From Burkholderiaceae bacterium (GTDB lineage Bacteria; Pseudomonadota; Gammaproteobacteria; Burkholderiales; Burkholderiaceae_F), in assembly GCA_022843955.1 (NCBI GenBank), contig JALHMQ010000016.1, positions 44,929 through 108,928 of the forward strand: a DNA stretch of 64,000 nucleotides, in the 5' to 3' direction. Below, piece by piece: positions 1 through 8,458 of the stretch. Position numbers and translations under genes: made by a program. Position 1 is the stretch's first letter; the number at the start of each line of letters is the position of its first letter. The notes below the pieces were generated by a model, which was given only the letters and a program-made list of their open reading frames with translations, did no database searches and had not been told where the DNA came from.

Positions 1-492
1 GCGCGCGGCTTGGCGCATCTGATCACGCCGGTGTTGGCCGACATGGGCGCGCTTGACTGGCCGCCCGCATCGCTCGACGTGCTGTGGTCGGAAGGTGCCG
101 CCTACAGCCTGGGCTTCGAGCAGGCGCTGACACGCTGGCGGGCACTGCTGGCCGACGGCGGCGTCGCGGTGGTCTCCGAGATGACCTGGTTCACGGAGAC
201 CCCGCCCGCTGCGGCGCGCGACTTCTGGGCCACTGCCTATCCGACCCTGGGCACGGAGGCGCAAAACCTGCGCCGCGTGCAGCGCGCCGGCTTCAAGTTG
301 ATCGACATGCGCCGGCTGCCTGCGGCGTGCTGGTGGACCAGCTACTACGGACCGCTGCGCGAGCGCATCGCGCAGCTGGCGCCGGGCACGGTCGACCCGG
401 CCGTGTTGCGCGAGACCGCCGAAGAGATAGCGCTGTTCGAGGCGCACAGCGACGCCTATGGCTACGTGTTCTATGTCCTCGCGGCGGCTTGA
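1..492 (+). CDS. Class I SAM-dependent methyltransferase, C-terminal part (5' end outside window)
   Basis: The reading frame is open from the first base, so the true start lies upstream. The visible residues fit the second half of a Rossmann-fold methyltransferase: a segment reading LDVLWSEGAAYSLGF corresponds to the acidic strand-4 region, followed by a helix and the strand 'GGVAVVSEMTWF' typical of strand 5 and its post-strand motif. Substrate is unknown; the SAM-binding glycine loop would be upstream of the window. It ends about 100 bp before the convergent DUF72 gene. Family assignment is from strand pattern only. Confidence 0.6.
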   Translation, partial: ARGLAHLITPVLADMGALDWPPASLDVLWSEGAAYSLGFEQALTRWRALLADGGVAVVSEMTWFTETPPAAARDFWATAYPTLGTEAQNLRRVQRAGFKLIDMRRLPAACWWTSYYGPLRERIAQLAPGTVDPAVLRETAEEIALFEAHSDAYGYVFYVLAAA

Positions 493-595
493 TCACGGCG
501 ACATGCAGCACGTCGTTGGATCGGTCCCTCCCATCGGCGACGTGCGCCGCCCCCGCTGGTCCGCTGCCGTTGATGGAACCGAAGCCACCGCGCCG

Positions 596-1606
596 TCAGC
601 CCGCCTCCCGCGCGCGCCGGCGCCCGACGCCGATCTGCGGTCCGCCGGGCGGCGCCCAGTCGACGCCGACGAGTTGCAGCAGCGCACGCGCGTTGTCGGG
701 GGCGTGCAGCTTGTCGGTGTTGTCGAAGTAGCAGAACACGTCGCGCGGCGCGGCAGGCGGTGCGAGTTCGCTTGCGCGCTGGCCGCCTGTCGGTTTCTCG
801 CCGGCCGCCCACGCGCGCACGCGCCCGGCCCACTGTGCGAGTTGCGCGTCGGTGTAGCGGCTCTGGTAGAGCTCGGTGGCGCCGTGCAGCCGCAGGTAGA
901 CGAAGTCGGCGGTGACGTCGAGCAGTTCGGGCCAGCGGCCGCCGGTGTCGGCCACCACCAGCGCCACGTGGTAGCGGCGCAGCAGCTCGATGAAGCGGGC
1001 GTCGATGAAGCTCGCATGGCGCACTTCGAGCGCGTGGCGCAGCGGGCGCACGGCGTCGATCGCCAGGCGCGAGCGGCCGTGCATGCGGGCGTCGCGCTTG
1101 CGGGCAATCGCGAGCGCCGCTGCGGTGTCCTGCGGCAGCGTCGCCAGGAAGTCCTCGATCAGCGCGGCGTCGAAGCGGAAGAACGGCGGCAACTGCCACA
1201 GCAGCGGGCCGAACTTCTCGCGCAGCTCGAACACGCCCGAGGCAAGGAAGTTGGCCATCGCCTGGCCCGCATCGCGCAGGCGCAGCACGTGCGTGAGGTA
1301 GCGCGACGCCTTGACGCTGAACATGAAGTCCGGCGGCGTGGCGGCGTACCACGCGGCGTAGCTGGCCGGTGTCTGCAACGAGTAAAAAGAGCCGTTCAGT
1401 TCGATCGTCGGCAACCGGTGCGCGGCATAGGCGAGTTCATCGTCCTGCCGCAGGCCGGCAGGATAGAAGGCGCCGCGCCACGGTTCATACCGCCAGCCGC
1501 TGACGCCGACATGGATGCGGCCGGGGCGGCGCGGGTCGGCGGACGTGGCGGGCGCCGCAATTCGGTCTGAGCGAGGATCGGGGCGAGGGTCGGGGCGAGC
1601 GGCCAT
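596..1606 (-). CDS. DUF72 (YecE-like) family protein
   Basis: A 336-residue protein with the hallmarks of the DUF72 TIM-barrel family: 'HVGVSGWRYEPWRG..FYP' near residue 32, 'ELNGSFYSLQ' near 70, 'FSVKASRYLTH' near 95, 'LLWQLPPFF' near 135 and a C-terminal 'DVFCYFDNTD' segment. The biochemical function of the family is not established. The start at 1606 gives an Arg/Pro/Asp-rich extension of about 30 residues before the conserved strand, so translation could begin further in, but no better ATG is seen. It is divergent from the small gene at 1703. Confidence 0.85.
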   Translation of the reverse strand: MAARPDPRPDPRSDRIAAPATSADPRRPGRIHVGVSGWRYEPWRGAFYPAGLRQDDELAYAAHRLPTIELNGSFYSLQTPASYAAWYAATPPDFMFSVKASRYLTHVLRLRDAGQAMANFLASGVFELREKFGPLLWQLPPFFRFDAALIEDFLATLPQDTAAALAIARKRDARMHGRSRLAIDAVRPLRHALEVRHASFIDARFIELLRRYHVALVVADTGGRWPELLDVTADFVYLRLHGATELYQSRYTDAQLAQWAGRVRAWAAGEKPTGGQRASELAPPAAPRDVFCYFDNTDKLHAPDNARALLQLVGVDWAPPGGPQIGVGRRRAREAG

Positions 1607-1702
1607 GGGGGTCGGATGTCGCGGCGCTGCGCTGCATCAGCATCCGTCGTACCCGCGGGCGTAGGCTTGCTGCCGTCACTGGCCAGCGCAGGAAGAACGT
1701 TC

Positions 1703-1990
1703 ATGAGCCACAAGCACGAGCAACTGCTGCGCACGCTGTTCCACGATCCGGTCAGCGGCAACATCCACTGGCGCGAGATCGAATCGCTGCTGCATCACCT
1801 GGGCGCGCAGATCGAGCCGCTGTCGGGCGCGCGCATGCGCGTGAAGCTGAACCGGATGGAGGGCATCCTGCACCGGCCGCACCACGGCAACACGCTCGAT
1901 CGCAACAGCGTGCAGCACCTGCGCGAGTACCTTGGCCGGGCCGGCGTCACGCCGTCGGCGTACGAGGCGAAGAAGCACGAGCCGCAGTAA
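1703..1990 (+). CDS. HicA-like small protein without a visible HicB partner
   Basis: A 95-residue protein preceded by a good ribosome binding site (GGAAGAA about 8 bp upstream), which decides the ATG at 1703 over upstream in-frame starts. The order 'IHWREIESLLHHLGA', a basic strand 'RMRVKLN' and 'ILHRPHHGNTLDRNSVQHLREYLGRAGV' matches the short alpha-beta-beta-beta-alpha fold of HicA/YcfA proteins, where the final histidine-containing segment and helix are conserved. HicA toxins are normally next to a HicB antitoxin gene, but neither neighbour (DUF72, earP) is HicB. It may therefore be a domesticated RNA-binding protein; toxicity is not implied by the sequence. Confidence 0.6.
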   Translation: MSHKHEQLLRTLFHDPVSGNIHWREIESLLHHLGAQIEPLSGARMRVKLNRMEGILHRPHHGNTLDRNSVQHLREYLGRAGVTPSAYEAKKHEPQ

Positions 1991-2058
1991 CCCGGGGATG
2001 AGCGGTCCGGGGCGCGCCCTACGGCGCGGCGCGTGGCCGCGGTCGCCATAATCGGCGC

Positions 2059-3144
2059 ATGCACTGGGATCTGTTCTGCCGCGTGGTCGACAACTTCGGC
2101 GACATCGGCGTCTGCTGGCGGCTCGCCGCCGACCTCGCCGCCCGGGGTGATCGGGTGCGGCTGTGGGCCGACGATGCCAGCGCGCTCGCGTGGATCGCAC
2201 CCGCTGGCGCGCCCGGGGTCGAGGTCATTGCCTGGCCCGACGACGACGACGCCGGCAGCGCACCGCACGAGGCGGTGATCGAGGCCTTTGGCTGCCATCT
2301 GCCGGCAGGCTTCGTGCAGCGGATGGCCGCGTGCCACCCGCCACCGGTGTGGATCAACCTCGAGTACCTGAGTGCCGAGGACTACGTCGAGCGCAATCAC
2401 GGCCTGCGCTCGCCGCAGCTCACCGGCCCGGCACAGGGACTGGACAAGCACTTCTTCTATCCGGGCTTCACCGCGCGCACCGGCGGCTTGCTGCGCGAGC
2501 CCGACCTGCCCGCGCGCCAGCAGGCGTTCGATGCGCCCGCCTGGCGCCGCGCGCAGGGGATCGATCTTTCGCCCGGCGAGCGCAGCGTGAGTCTGTTCTG
2601 CTATGCCAATCCGGCGCTGCCGGCGCTGCTCGATGCGCTGGCTGGCGCGCCCACGCTGCTGCTGGTCACGCCGGGCATCGCCGCCCGCCAGGTGCAGGCG
2701 CTGCTGGGGCCGAACGCACGCCCGGGCAGCCTGCGCGCGCACTACCTGCCACCCCTGACCCAGCCCGACTATGACCACCTGCTGTGGTCATGCGACCTGA
2801 ACCTGGTGCGTGGCGAGGACTCGTTCGTGCGCGCGCAATGGGCCGGCAAACCGTTCCTGTGGCAGATCTATCCGCAGGACGATGGCGCCCACGCGCCCAA
2901 GCTGGCGGCGTTTCACGATCGCTGGCTGGCCGCAGCGCCACCGGCGTTGGCCGCCGCGGTGCGGGCCGCCAGCCTGGCCTGGAACGGGCTGGCGCCCGAG
3001 GTGGCGCGGCCCGCGGGGGGGGCCGGGCTCGTGCTGCCGCCGCTGGCCGACTGGCAGGCGCAGGCGAAGGCGTGGCGCAAGCAACTGGGGTCGCTCCCCG
3101 ACCTCACCACGAACCTGCGGGCATTCGTTCGCGAAGGTCGGTAA
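2059..3144 (+). CDS. earP: EF-P arginine rhamnosyltransferase EarP
   Basis: The 361-residue protein matches EarP, an inverting GT-B glycosyltransferase that moves L-rhamnose from dTDP-rhamnose to Arg32 of elongation factor P in the cytoplasm. The N-terminal '[14 protein letters not shown]' holds the two conserved aspartates (Asp11, Asp15 here), and '[19 protein letters not shown]' around residue 250 contains the conserved acidic residues of the nucleotide-sugar site (Glu253). Its target gene efp lies immediately downstream in the same direction, 131 bp away, which is the usual pairing. The substrate protein in this window has arginine, not lysine, at position 32, which independently supports the call. 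Confidence 0.95.
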   Translation: MHWDLFCRVVDNFGDIGVCWRLAADLAARGDRVRLWADDASALAWIAPAGAPGVEVIAWPDDDDAGSAPHEAVIEAFGCHLPAGFVQRMAACHPPPVWINLEYLSAEDYVERNHGLRSPQLTGPAQGLDKHFFYPGFTARTGGLLREPDLPARQQAFDAPAWRRAQGIDLSPGERSVSLFCYANPALPALLDALAGAPTLLLVTPGIAARQVQALLGPNARPGSLRAHYLPPLTQPDYDHLLWSCDLNLVRGEDSFVRAQWAGKPFLWQIYPQDDGAHAPKLAAFHDRWLAAAPPALAAAVRAASLAWNGLAPEVARPAGGAGLVLPPLADWQAQAKAWRKQLGSLPDLTTNLRAFVREGR

Positions 3145-3275
3145 AATCGCGGGCTTTGCGCCACCTGACCCAGTTTTTCGGCGGCGCCCCCATCCGCGTT
3201 GCGCGCCGACAGGTCACTGCGCGCGCCACCCCGTCCGCCCCGCGTCGGCGACGGCTTCACGCAAGAGAGTCAGTC

Positions 3276-3830
3276 ATGAAAATCGCCCAGGAAATCCGCC
3301 CCGGCAACGTCATCATGCACGGCAAGGATCCGATGATCGTGCAGCGCGCCGAATACAGCCGCGGCGGCCGCAACTCCGCCACCGTGCGGATGAAATTGAA
3401 GAGCCTGCTCAGCAACTTCGGCACCGAAGTCGTGTTCAAGGCCGATGACAAGATGGACCAGGTGATCCTCGACAAGAAGGACTGCACCTACTCGTACTTC
3501 GCCGATCCGATGTACTGCTTCATGGACAGCGACTACAACCAGTTCGAGGTCGAGGCCGAGAACATGGGTGACGCGATCGCCTATCTTGAAGACAACATGC
3601 CGGTGTCGGTGGTGTTCTACGAAGGCCGCGCGATCTCGGTCGAAATGCCCACCACGGTGGTGCGCGAGATCGTGCAGACCGAACCTGCCGTCAAGGGCGA
3701 CACCTCGGGCAAGGTGCTCAAGAGTGCCAAGACCGCGACCGGCCACGAGATCATGGTGCCGCTGTTCGTGCAGACCGGCGACAAGATCGAGATCGACAGC
3801 CGCACCAACGAGTACAAAAAGCGCGTCTGA
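3276..3830 (+). CDS. efp: Elongation factor P (Arg32 type)
   Basis: EF-P of 184 residues, which binds stalled ribosomes at polyproline stretches and stimulates peptide-bond formation. The KOW-like N-terminal domain begins '[13 protein letters not shown]'. The modification loop reads '[15 protein letters not shown]', placing arginine exactly at residue 32, the residue rhamnosylated by EarP. The OB-domain hallmark '[17 protein letters not shown]' ends the protein. The ATG at 3276 follows AAGAGAG. An intrinsic terminator follows 21 bp after the stop. Polyproline targets are plausible nearby (for example the proline-rich stalk of the lipoprotein at 23694), although I infer no specific dependence. 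Confidence 0.97.
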   Translation: MKIAQEIRPGNVIMHGKDPMIVQRAEYSRGGRNSATVRMKLKSLLSNFGTEVVFKADDKMDQVILDKKDCTYSYFADPMYCFMDSDYNQFEVEAENMGDAIAYLEDNMPVSVVFYEGRAISVEMPTTVVREIVQTEPAVKGDTSGKVLKSAKTATGHEIMVPLFVQTGDKIEIDSRTNEYKKRV

Positions 3831-3851
3831 TCGACGCGCGGCAGGGACTGC

Positions 3852-3880
3852 AAAGGGCGCCTTCGGGCGCCCTTTTTCTT
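3852..3880 (+). terminator. Intrinsic terminator of efp
   Basis: A perfect 10-bp stem (AAAGGGCGCC / GGCGCCCTTT) with a TTCG tetraloop is followed by a T-rich run (TTTTTCTT). It sits 21 bp after the efp stop codon and also faces the end of the leftward gene at 3994. Confidence 0.93.
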
Positions 3881-3993
3881 TGCGCGTGGTGCGTGCGCCG
3901 GCACGGCGGCACAGCCAGCATGCACGCCGCCGGCGACGCGTTGACGGACCAGAACACGTCGCTGGCAGGCGAGCGCGCGCTGTCGCGACGCGC

Positions 3994-4467
3994 TCAATCA
4001 GCCAGCGCGCGGTCCAGATCGGCGCCCACCAGGCTCGCGGCGCGCCCGAAGCCGCCGACGATGCGCGCCGAACGCGGCACGATGCGCACCAGCGAAAAGT
4101 CGCCGAGCGCGAACATCTGGGCAGCCTGCTCGAAGCGCTGCAGGTAGAGCGCGCGGCCGGCGTCGTAGGCGGGATCGTCGCGTTCGATGAACTGCGCCTC
4201 GCCGCTGAACGAGACGCGCGGCAGCGCCTGCGGCGAGGTGCGACCGTCGTCGCGCGCCGTCACCAGCAGGCTCACGCCCGGATGCGCCTGCATGTCGCGC
4301 GAGTGGGTGGCGAGCCCGCTGACGTGGATCAGCAGCGCGCCCTGCGCCGCGTCGTGCACGAAGGGCACCATCGACACCGCCGGCTCGCCCTTGTGCAGCG
4401 TGGCCAGCGCGGCGACGTTGATGTCGCGCAGCAGCGCGCGCAGCAGCAGGGCATTGTCGGGGTCCAT
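3994..4467 (-). CDS. Pyridoxamine 5'-phosphate oxidase-fold protein (HugZ-like)
   Basis: A 157-residue split-barrel flavin- or haem-binding family protein. Visible family features are the first strand 'VAALATLHKGEPAVSMVPFV', 'LLIHVSGLATHSRDMQAHPGVSLLV' in the middle, and the C-terminal 'IVGGFGRAASLVG', which is characteristic of the HugZ/PNPOx haem-utilisation branch. The ATG at 4467 is chosen because upstream in-frame residues are encoded by a 9-bp minisatellite-like tract and show no family match. It ends convergently with efp. The ligand (FMN or haem) cannot be decided here. Confidence 0.8.
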   Translation of the reverse strand: MDPDNALLLRALLRDINVAALATLHKGEPAVSMVPFVHDAAQGALLIHVSGLATHSRDMQAHPGVSLLVTARDDGRTSPQALPRVSFSGEAQFIERDDPAYDAGRALYLQRFEQAAQMFALGDFSLVRIVPRSARIVGGFGRAASLVGADLDRALAD

Positions 4468-4565
4468 GGGCAGCTTTGTCGTGGGGTCGGGAAGGTGATG
4501 GTGCACGGGTGGGGCGAATGAATGCAAGGCCGGGACGAACACGCGCGTGGGCGCATGGACTGTCC

Positions 4566-4616
4566 GCCCATCGGCCCATCGGCCCATCGGCCCATCCGCC
4601 CGTCGGCCCGTCGGCC
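4566..4616. repeat. Short 9-bp tandem repeat (GCCCATCGG-like)
   Basis: About five to six consecutive copies of a 9-bp unit GCCCATCGG with late variants (CCCATCCGC, CCCGTCGGC) lie in the divergent intergenic region between the PNPOx-like gene and the exported protein gene at 4704. Unit length and identity are read directly; copy number could vary between strains. Confidence 0.8.
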
Positions 4617-4703
4617 GGCGGCGGTCATCGATCGGCGCGGCGGTCGGCCCGCGGCGGCGGCGCGCTAGTCTGGCGCCCTTGCCACCGCCGATCGGAACGC
4701 TTC

Positions 4704-5330
4704 ATGGCCCTGCGATTGCTCCTGCCCGCCGCCTTGGCCCTGGTCGTCACGGACGCTGCCCATGGCGCACAGGAGCCCGCGCCCAAGGCGCAGGCGATGC
4801 GGGTCGATGGCATTCCCAGCGTGTTTCGCGACGCGGCCGGGCGCCCGACCGGCTGCGGCCTGCGGCTGTTTGCAGTGGAGGAGTTGCCGCCGCCGCGCGA
4901 GTTGTTTCGCACCGTCGACGTGTCGATTCTGTTCGGCGTGGAGAGCTTCACCCAAGGCGCGGCGCTGCTCAAGGGCTCGTCGTTCGAGGCGACGCGCGCC
5001 GGCATCCGCGACAACCTGCCCACCCGCTCGTTCGTGGTGACCGACGCCTGGGTGCAGCGGCCGGGCACTGCCCGCTCGAGCGCCCTGCCCGGCCGCGCAC
5101 CGCCGCCCGGCAGCAACCCGACCTCGCACGCCTACCTCGCAGAAACACGACCACTGCTCGACGTGGCCGACGCTGCGCTGTCCGGCAAGCCGGTGCAGGT
5201 GGGCGTCGTGCGCGAAGGCCAGCCGCCGGTGCTGGTGGGCGGCGTGGTGACAATGCTGCCGGCAGCCAAGCAGGAGTTCGCCGTCTGCATGCGCGCGCTT
5301 ACGCAGCGGGCGCAATCACCGGGGCAGTGA
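4704..5330 (+). CDS. Exported protein of unknown function
   Basis: A 208-residue protein with a clear signal peptide (hydrophobic MALRLLLPAALALVV, cleavage probably after AAHGA, about residue 22). The mature part has 'GCGLRLFAVEELPPP', 'VDVSILFGVESFTQGAALLKGSSFEATRAGI' and a C-terminal single cysteine (FAVCMRAL), suggesting a beta-rich periplasmic domain. I recognise no family. The start at 4704 is taken because longer in-frame starts would run through the repeat tract and spoil the signal peptide. No operon partner is evident. Confidence 0.7.
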   Translation: MALRLLLPAALALVVTDAAHGAQEPAPKAQAMRVDGIPSVFRDAAGRPTGCGLRLFAVEELPPPRELFRTVDVSILFGVESFTQGAALLKGSSFEATRAGIRDNLPTRSFVVTDAWVQRPGTARSSALPGRAPPPGSNPTSHAYLAETRPLLDVADAALSGKPVQVGVVREGQPPVLVGGVVTMLPAAKQEFAVCMRALTQRAQSPGQ

Positions 5331-5566
5331 CGCTGCGCGGCCGCTGACGCGGCCGCCGTGCTATGTCCGGGCTGTGGCCGACATGCCACCGCGTCGGACC
5401 AAGAGTTGCACCGGACCTGATGCACCGAACCTGACGCAGGATCCTCGCTGAGGATCGGCGCGTTTGTGCGTCGACCGCGTCGCGCGTGTCGGGTTTTGCC
5501 GTCCGTTTCCGATTCTTCCGTTGCGCGCGCCATTGCGGCTGCCGCCCATCACGGAAGGAGCACACC

Positions 5567-7441
5567 ATGAGCCAGTCCAAAGATTGCGCCTGCACGCGCG
5601 AGGCGACGCCACGTTGCGCGATCGACATCCACATCAGCAGCGGCGGCGACGTCAATATCTACAACTGCGGCGCGCCGGGCGCGTCGACACCGCCCGCCCC
5701 GCCGCCACCGGCCGCCGACACCTGCCCGGCGCAGGCGGCCGGCGCCTGCGTGCCGCTGGCGCTGGGCGCCAAGCCCAAGCAGAGCCGGCGCCGCAAGATC
5801 GATCGCCTGCTCGCCGGCAACCGCGTGCCGAGCGCACTGGCGGCGTCGTTCTTCCACACCGCGCGCCGCTATCTGGACGGCCGCAGCGCCGGCAATGCGC
5901 TGGAGACCGATGCCTTCGCCCGGCTCGACAGGCTGTCGCCGGCACTGCGCGGCGTGCTGCGCTGCTCGCTGGCATCGTTCGACTCATTACCGCGCAGCGA
6001 CCTCGACCGCCTGGCCGACGCTGGCCTGCGCGCCGACCTGGCGCGACCGGTAGACGTGCCGACGCTGGCCTCTGCGCTCGGCGCCGAGCTGTTGCAACGC
6101 GCCGGCCTGCTGGCGTTTGGCGATCCGGCAGCGCTGGAGGCGGAGCGGCCCGGCCGGGTGCGCGTGTACGACCCCGGCAATGCCGAAGACTTCACCTCGC
6201 AGGTCAACGTCTGCCGCGTCAACGGGCTGCGCACGGCTACCTACCAGCCGCCGCTGCCACTAGGTCAGTTCACCCCGGCCGAGCTGCAGCAGCGCTGCGT
6301 GCCGACGATGCAGAACGGCCAGGCGGTGCAGAACTGCGCGGTGCAGGGCGAGCCCTGCCCGGGCTACACGATCGACGCCACCTGCCTGCGCGTGCCGGAA
6401 GTGGAGGCGGGCTCCGCCGTGCTGCTGGAAGGCGTGAACTTCTTCGACGTCAACGCCCAGGTGCGCATCCTGGCGCGCGCGCCGGCCACCGGCGAGCAGC
6501 GTGTCGACGCGCACGTGGTGGGCGACACGCAGACGCCGCTGACCGAGGTCGTCGACGGCGAGACCCGCACGATCCGCGACTGCCGCGTGCAGGACCGGCT
6601 GAGCTTCAAGGTGCCGGACGACCTCGCGCCCGGCTCGTACGAGATCGCGGTGGTGGTGCCCAACACCACCGGCATCGCGCGGCTGGGTACCGAGCTGATC
6701 TCCGCGCCGCAGTTCATCACCGTGGTGCCGCCGGCCACCGCGCGCTTCCAGATCGCCACCGAGCGCCTGCGAGCGCGCGCCGAGACCTCGCCGGCCTCGT
6801 TCGGCTCGGACGAAGTGGGACTGCGCTTCATCGCCATCCCGCTGCTGCCCGACGGCAACCCCGGCGCCTCGCAACTGGCGGATGCGCGCTTCGGCGACGT
6901 CGACAGCGGCGAGTCGCGCACCATGGAGCGCGTGCTGTTCACCCACGCGCAGCCGATCGCCGGCGTCGCCTTGTCGATCACCGGCTATGAGATCGACGGC
7001 GAGGACGAGTACGAGCAGCAGATCGAGGCGTTCTCCGAGGTGTTCATCGACGTCGTGCGCGCGCAGTGGGACATGGTGAAGGAGGCGATCGCCGCGCTCG
7101 GCGGCTACGCGATCCTCAAGGGGCTCGGGTTCAAGGTCTACATCGCACTGGCGATCGCCGCCGCGGTCACGCTGGCGATCGACTTCTTCTACTCGCTGTG
7201 GGCGCCGGCCGATTTGATCGTCGACGACGCCATCGGCCTGACTGCCGTCGATCTCGCCGCGCTGACCAGCCTCAACTTCCCGTTGCTGCCGGTGGCGGAG
7301 CGCAGCACCGAGCGCGACATCCGCATCGTCACGCACGCGCAGGAGAAGGGTGCCGCCACCTACCGCGAGACGCGCGAGTACATCAGCGAGGACGAAGGCA
7401 GCCGCTACGAGATCCGCTTCCGCTACAACCGGCTGGTCTAG
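5567..7441 (+). CDS. Large unknown protein with IPT/TIG-like domain and C-terminal membrane segment
   Basis: A 624-residue protein with a strong ribosome binding site (GGAAGGAG) before ATG 5567. There is no signal peptide. The N-terminus has 'IDIHISSGGDVNIYNCG' followed by a Pro/Ala-rich linker, a helical region (about 70-185), then a beta-rich part with cysteines. Residues about 275-385 ('AGSAVLLEGVNFFDVNAQVRI' ... 'APQFITVVPP') resemble an immunoglobulin-like IPT/TIG fold. Residues about 514-540 form a hydrophobic, probably membrane-inserting segment, followed by a polar C-terminal domain. The lack of a secretion signal despite an extracellular-type fold is unusual. Function unknown; there are no obvious operon partners, with the leftward RIO kinase gene downstream. 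Confidence 0.7.
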   Translation: MSQSKDCACTREATPRCAIDIHISSGGDVNIYNCGAPGASTPPAPPPPAADTCPAQAAGACVPLALGAKPKQSRRRKIDRLLAGNRVPSALAASFFHTARRYLDGRSAGNALETDAFARLDRLSPALRGVLRCSLASFDSLPRSDLDRLADAGLRADLARPVDVPTLASALGAELLQRAGLLAFGDPAALEAERPGRVRVYDPGNAEDFTSQVNVCRVNGLRTATYQPPLPLGQFTPAELQQRCVPTMQNGQAVQNCAVQGEPCPGYTIDATCLRVPEVEAGSAVLLEGVNFFDVNAQVRILARAPATGEQRVDAHVVGDTQTPLTEVVDGETRTIRDCRVQDRLSFKVPDDLAPGSYEIAVVVPNTTGIARLGTELISAPQFITVVPPATARFQIATERLRARAETSPASFGSDEVGLRFIAIPLLPDGNPGASQLADARFGDVDSGESRTMERVLFTHAQPIAGVALSITGYEIDGEDEYEQQIEAFSEVFIDVVRAQWDMVKEAIAALGGYAILKGLGFKVYIALAIAAAVTLAIDFFYSLWAPADLIVDDAIGLTAVDLAALTSLNFPLLPVAERSTERDIRIVTHAQEKGAATYRETREYISEDEGSRYEIRFRYNRLV

Positions 7442-7530
7442 GGCGCGGCGGCGCGCTCATCGTGCTGCGCGCGCCGCCCGCTGCAGCGTGGCTTGCTGCG
7501 TGTCGCGCCGCGGAGTCGCTGCGCGGCTGG

Positions 7531-8373
7531 CTACGTGTCGCGCCGCAGCCGAAACGCGGCTTCCTCCAGCCGCGCATCGTCGATCTGCACCAGCACGCCG
7601 TCCAGGTCGACCGTGCCGGCCGGCGCCGTGTAGCTGCCGGTGAGGACCACGTCCGGCGTGAGCAGGCCGCGCTGGAAGAGATCCCAGATCTCGTGGCCGT
7701 AGTGCGTGGTCAACAGCTCCGGCGCAAAGCGGCCGAAGAAGTTGCGCAGGTTGGCGACATCGCGCAGCAGCATGCGCTGCGCGTGGTTGTTGCCGGCGGC
7801 ATCCACCGCCTGCGGCAGGTCGATGATCACCGGGCCGCTGTCGGCGAGCAGGATGTTGAACTCCGACAGGTCGCCGTGCACCACGCCGGCGTTGAGCATG
7901 CGGATCACCTCGACCAGCAGTTGCGCGTGCAGCGCCTGCGCCTGCTCGGCGGTGAACAGCACATCGTTCAGCCGCGGGGCGGCGTCACCGTGCTCGTCGG
8001 CCACCAGATCCATGATCAGCACGCCGTCGAGGAAGTTGTGCGGCTTGGGCACGCTCACACCGGCGGCGGCCAACCGGTACAGCGCATCGACCTCCGCGTT
8101 CTGCCAGGTGGCCTCCTGCGCCTGGCGACCGAAGCGCGTGCCCTTGGCCATCGCGCGCGCCTGGCGCGTGTTCTTGACCTTGCGGTTCTCCGAGTAGTCC
8201 ACCGCCTGCCGGAAGCTGCGCTTGCTCGCCTCCTTGTAGACCTTGGCGCAACGCGTGTGCGCGCCGCAGCGCACGACGAACACCATCGCTTCCTTGCCGC
8301 TCATCAGCTGCCGCACCACGGTGTCGATCAGCCCTTCGTCGATCAGGCTTTGCAGCCGCTTGGGAGGTTTCAT
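7531..8373 (-). CDS. RIO1-family atypical serine kinase
   Basis: A 280-residue cytoplasmic protein of the RIO kinase superfamily. It has the lysine-bearing 'GKEAMVFVVR...CAKVYKEASKRSF' ATP-binding region near residues 27-55, the catalytic loop 'HGDLSEFNILL' (His166-Gly-Asp168) and the metal-binding 'VIIDLPQAVD', where DLPQ replaces the DFG of ordinary kinases, as in other RIO proteins. RIO1/RIO2 act in eukaryotic ribosome maturation, but the role of bacterial members is not established. ATG 8373 is chosen because longer starts would overlap the divergent gene at 8459. Confidence 0.9.
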   Translation of the reverse strand: MKPPKRLQSLIDEGLIDTVVRQLMSGKEAMVFVVRCGAHTRCAKVYKEASKRSFRQAVDYSENRKVKNTRQARAMAKGTRFGRQAQEATWQNAEVDALYRLAAAGVSVPKPHNFLDGVLIMDLVADEHGDAAPRLNDVLFTAEQAQALHAQLLVEVIRMLNAGVVHGDLSEFNILLADSGPVIIDLPQAVDAAGNNHAQRMLLRDVANLRNFFGRFAPELLTTHYGHEIWDLFQRGLLTPDVVLTGSYTAPAGTVDLDGVLVQIDDARLEEAAFRLRRDT

Positions 8374-8458
8374 CGGGCCATTTTGCGCCACAGCGTCCGG
8401 GTGCCGTACTGTGCCAGCCAGAACGCGCCTCGTAGGCGGCGCACCCGGGAGAAACACG

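Noticed and set aside
458..1570. Long rightward open frame opposite the DUF72 gene
   Set aside because: Arg/Ala/Gly-rich composition typical of a high-GC antisense shadow; the DUF72 frame has clear conserved motifs.
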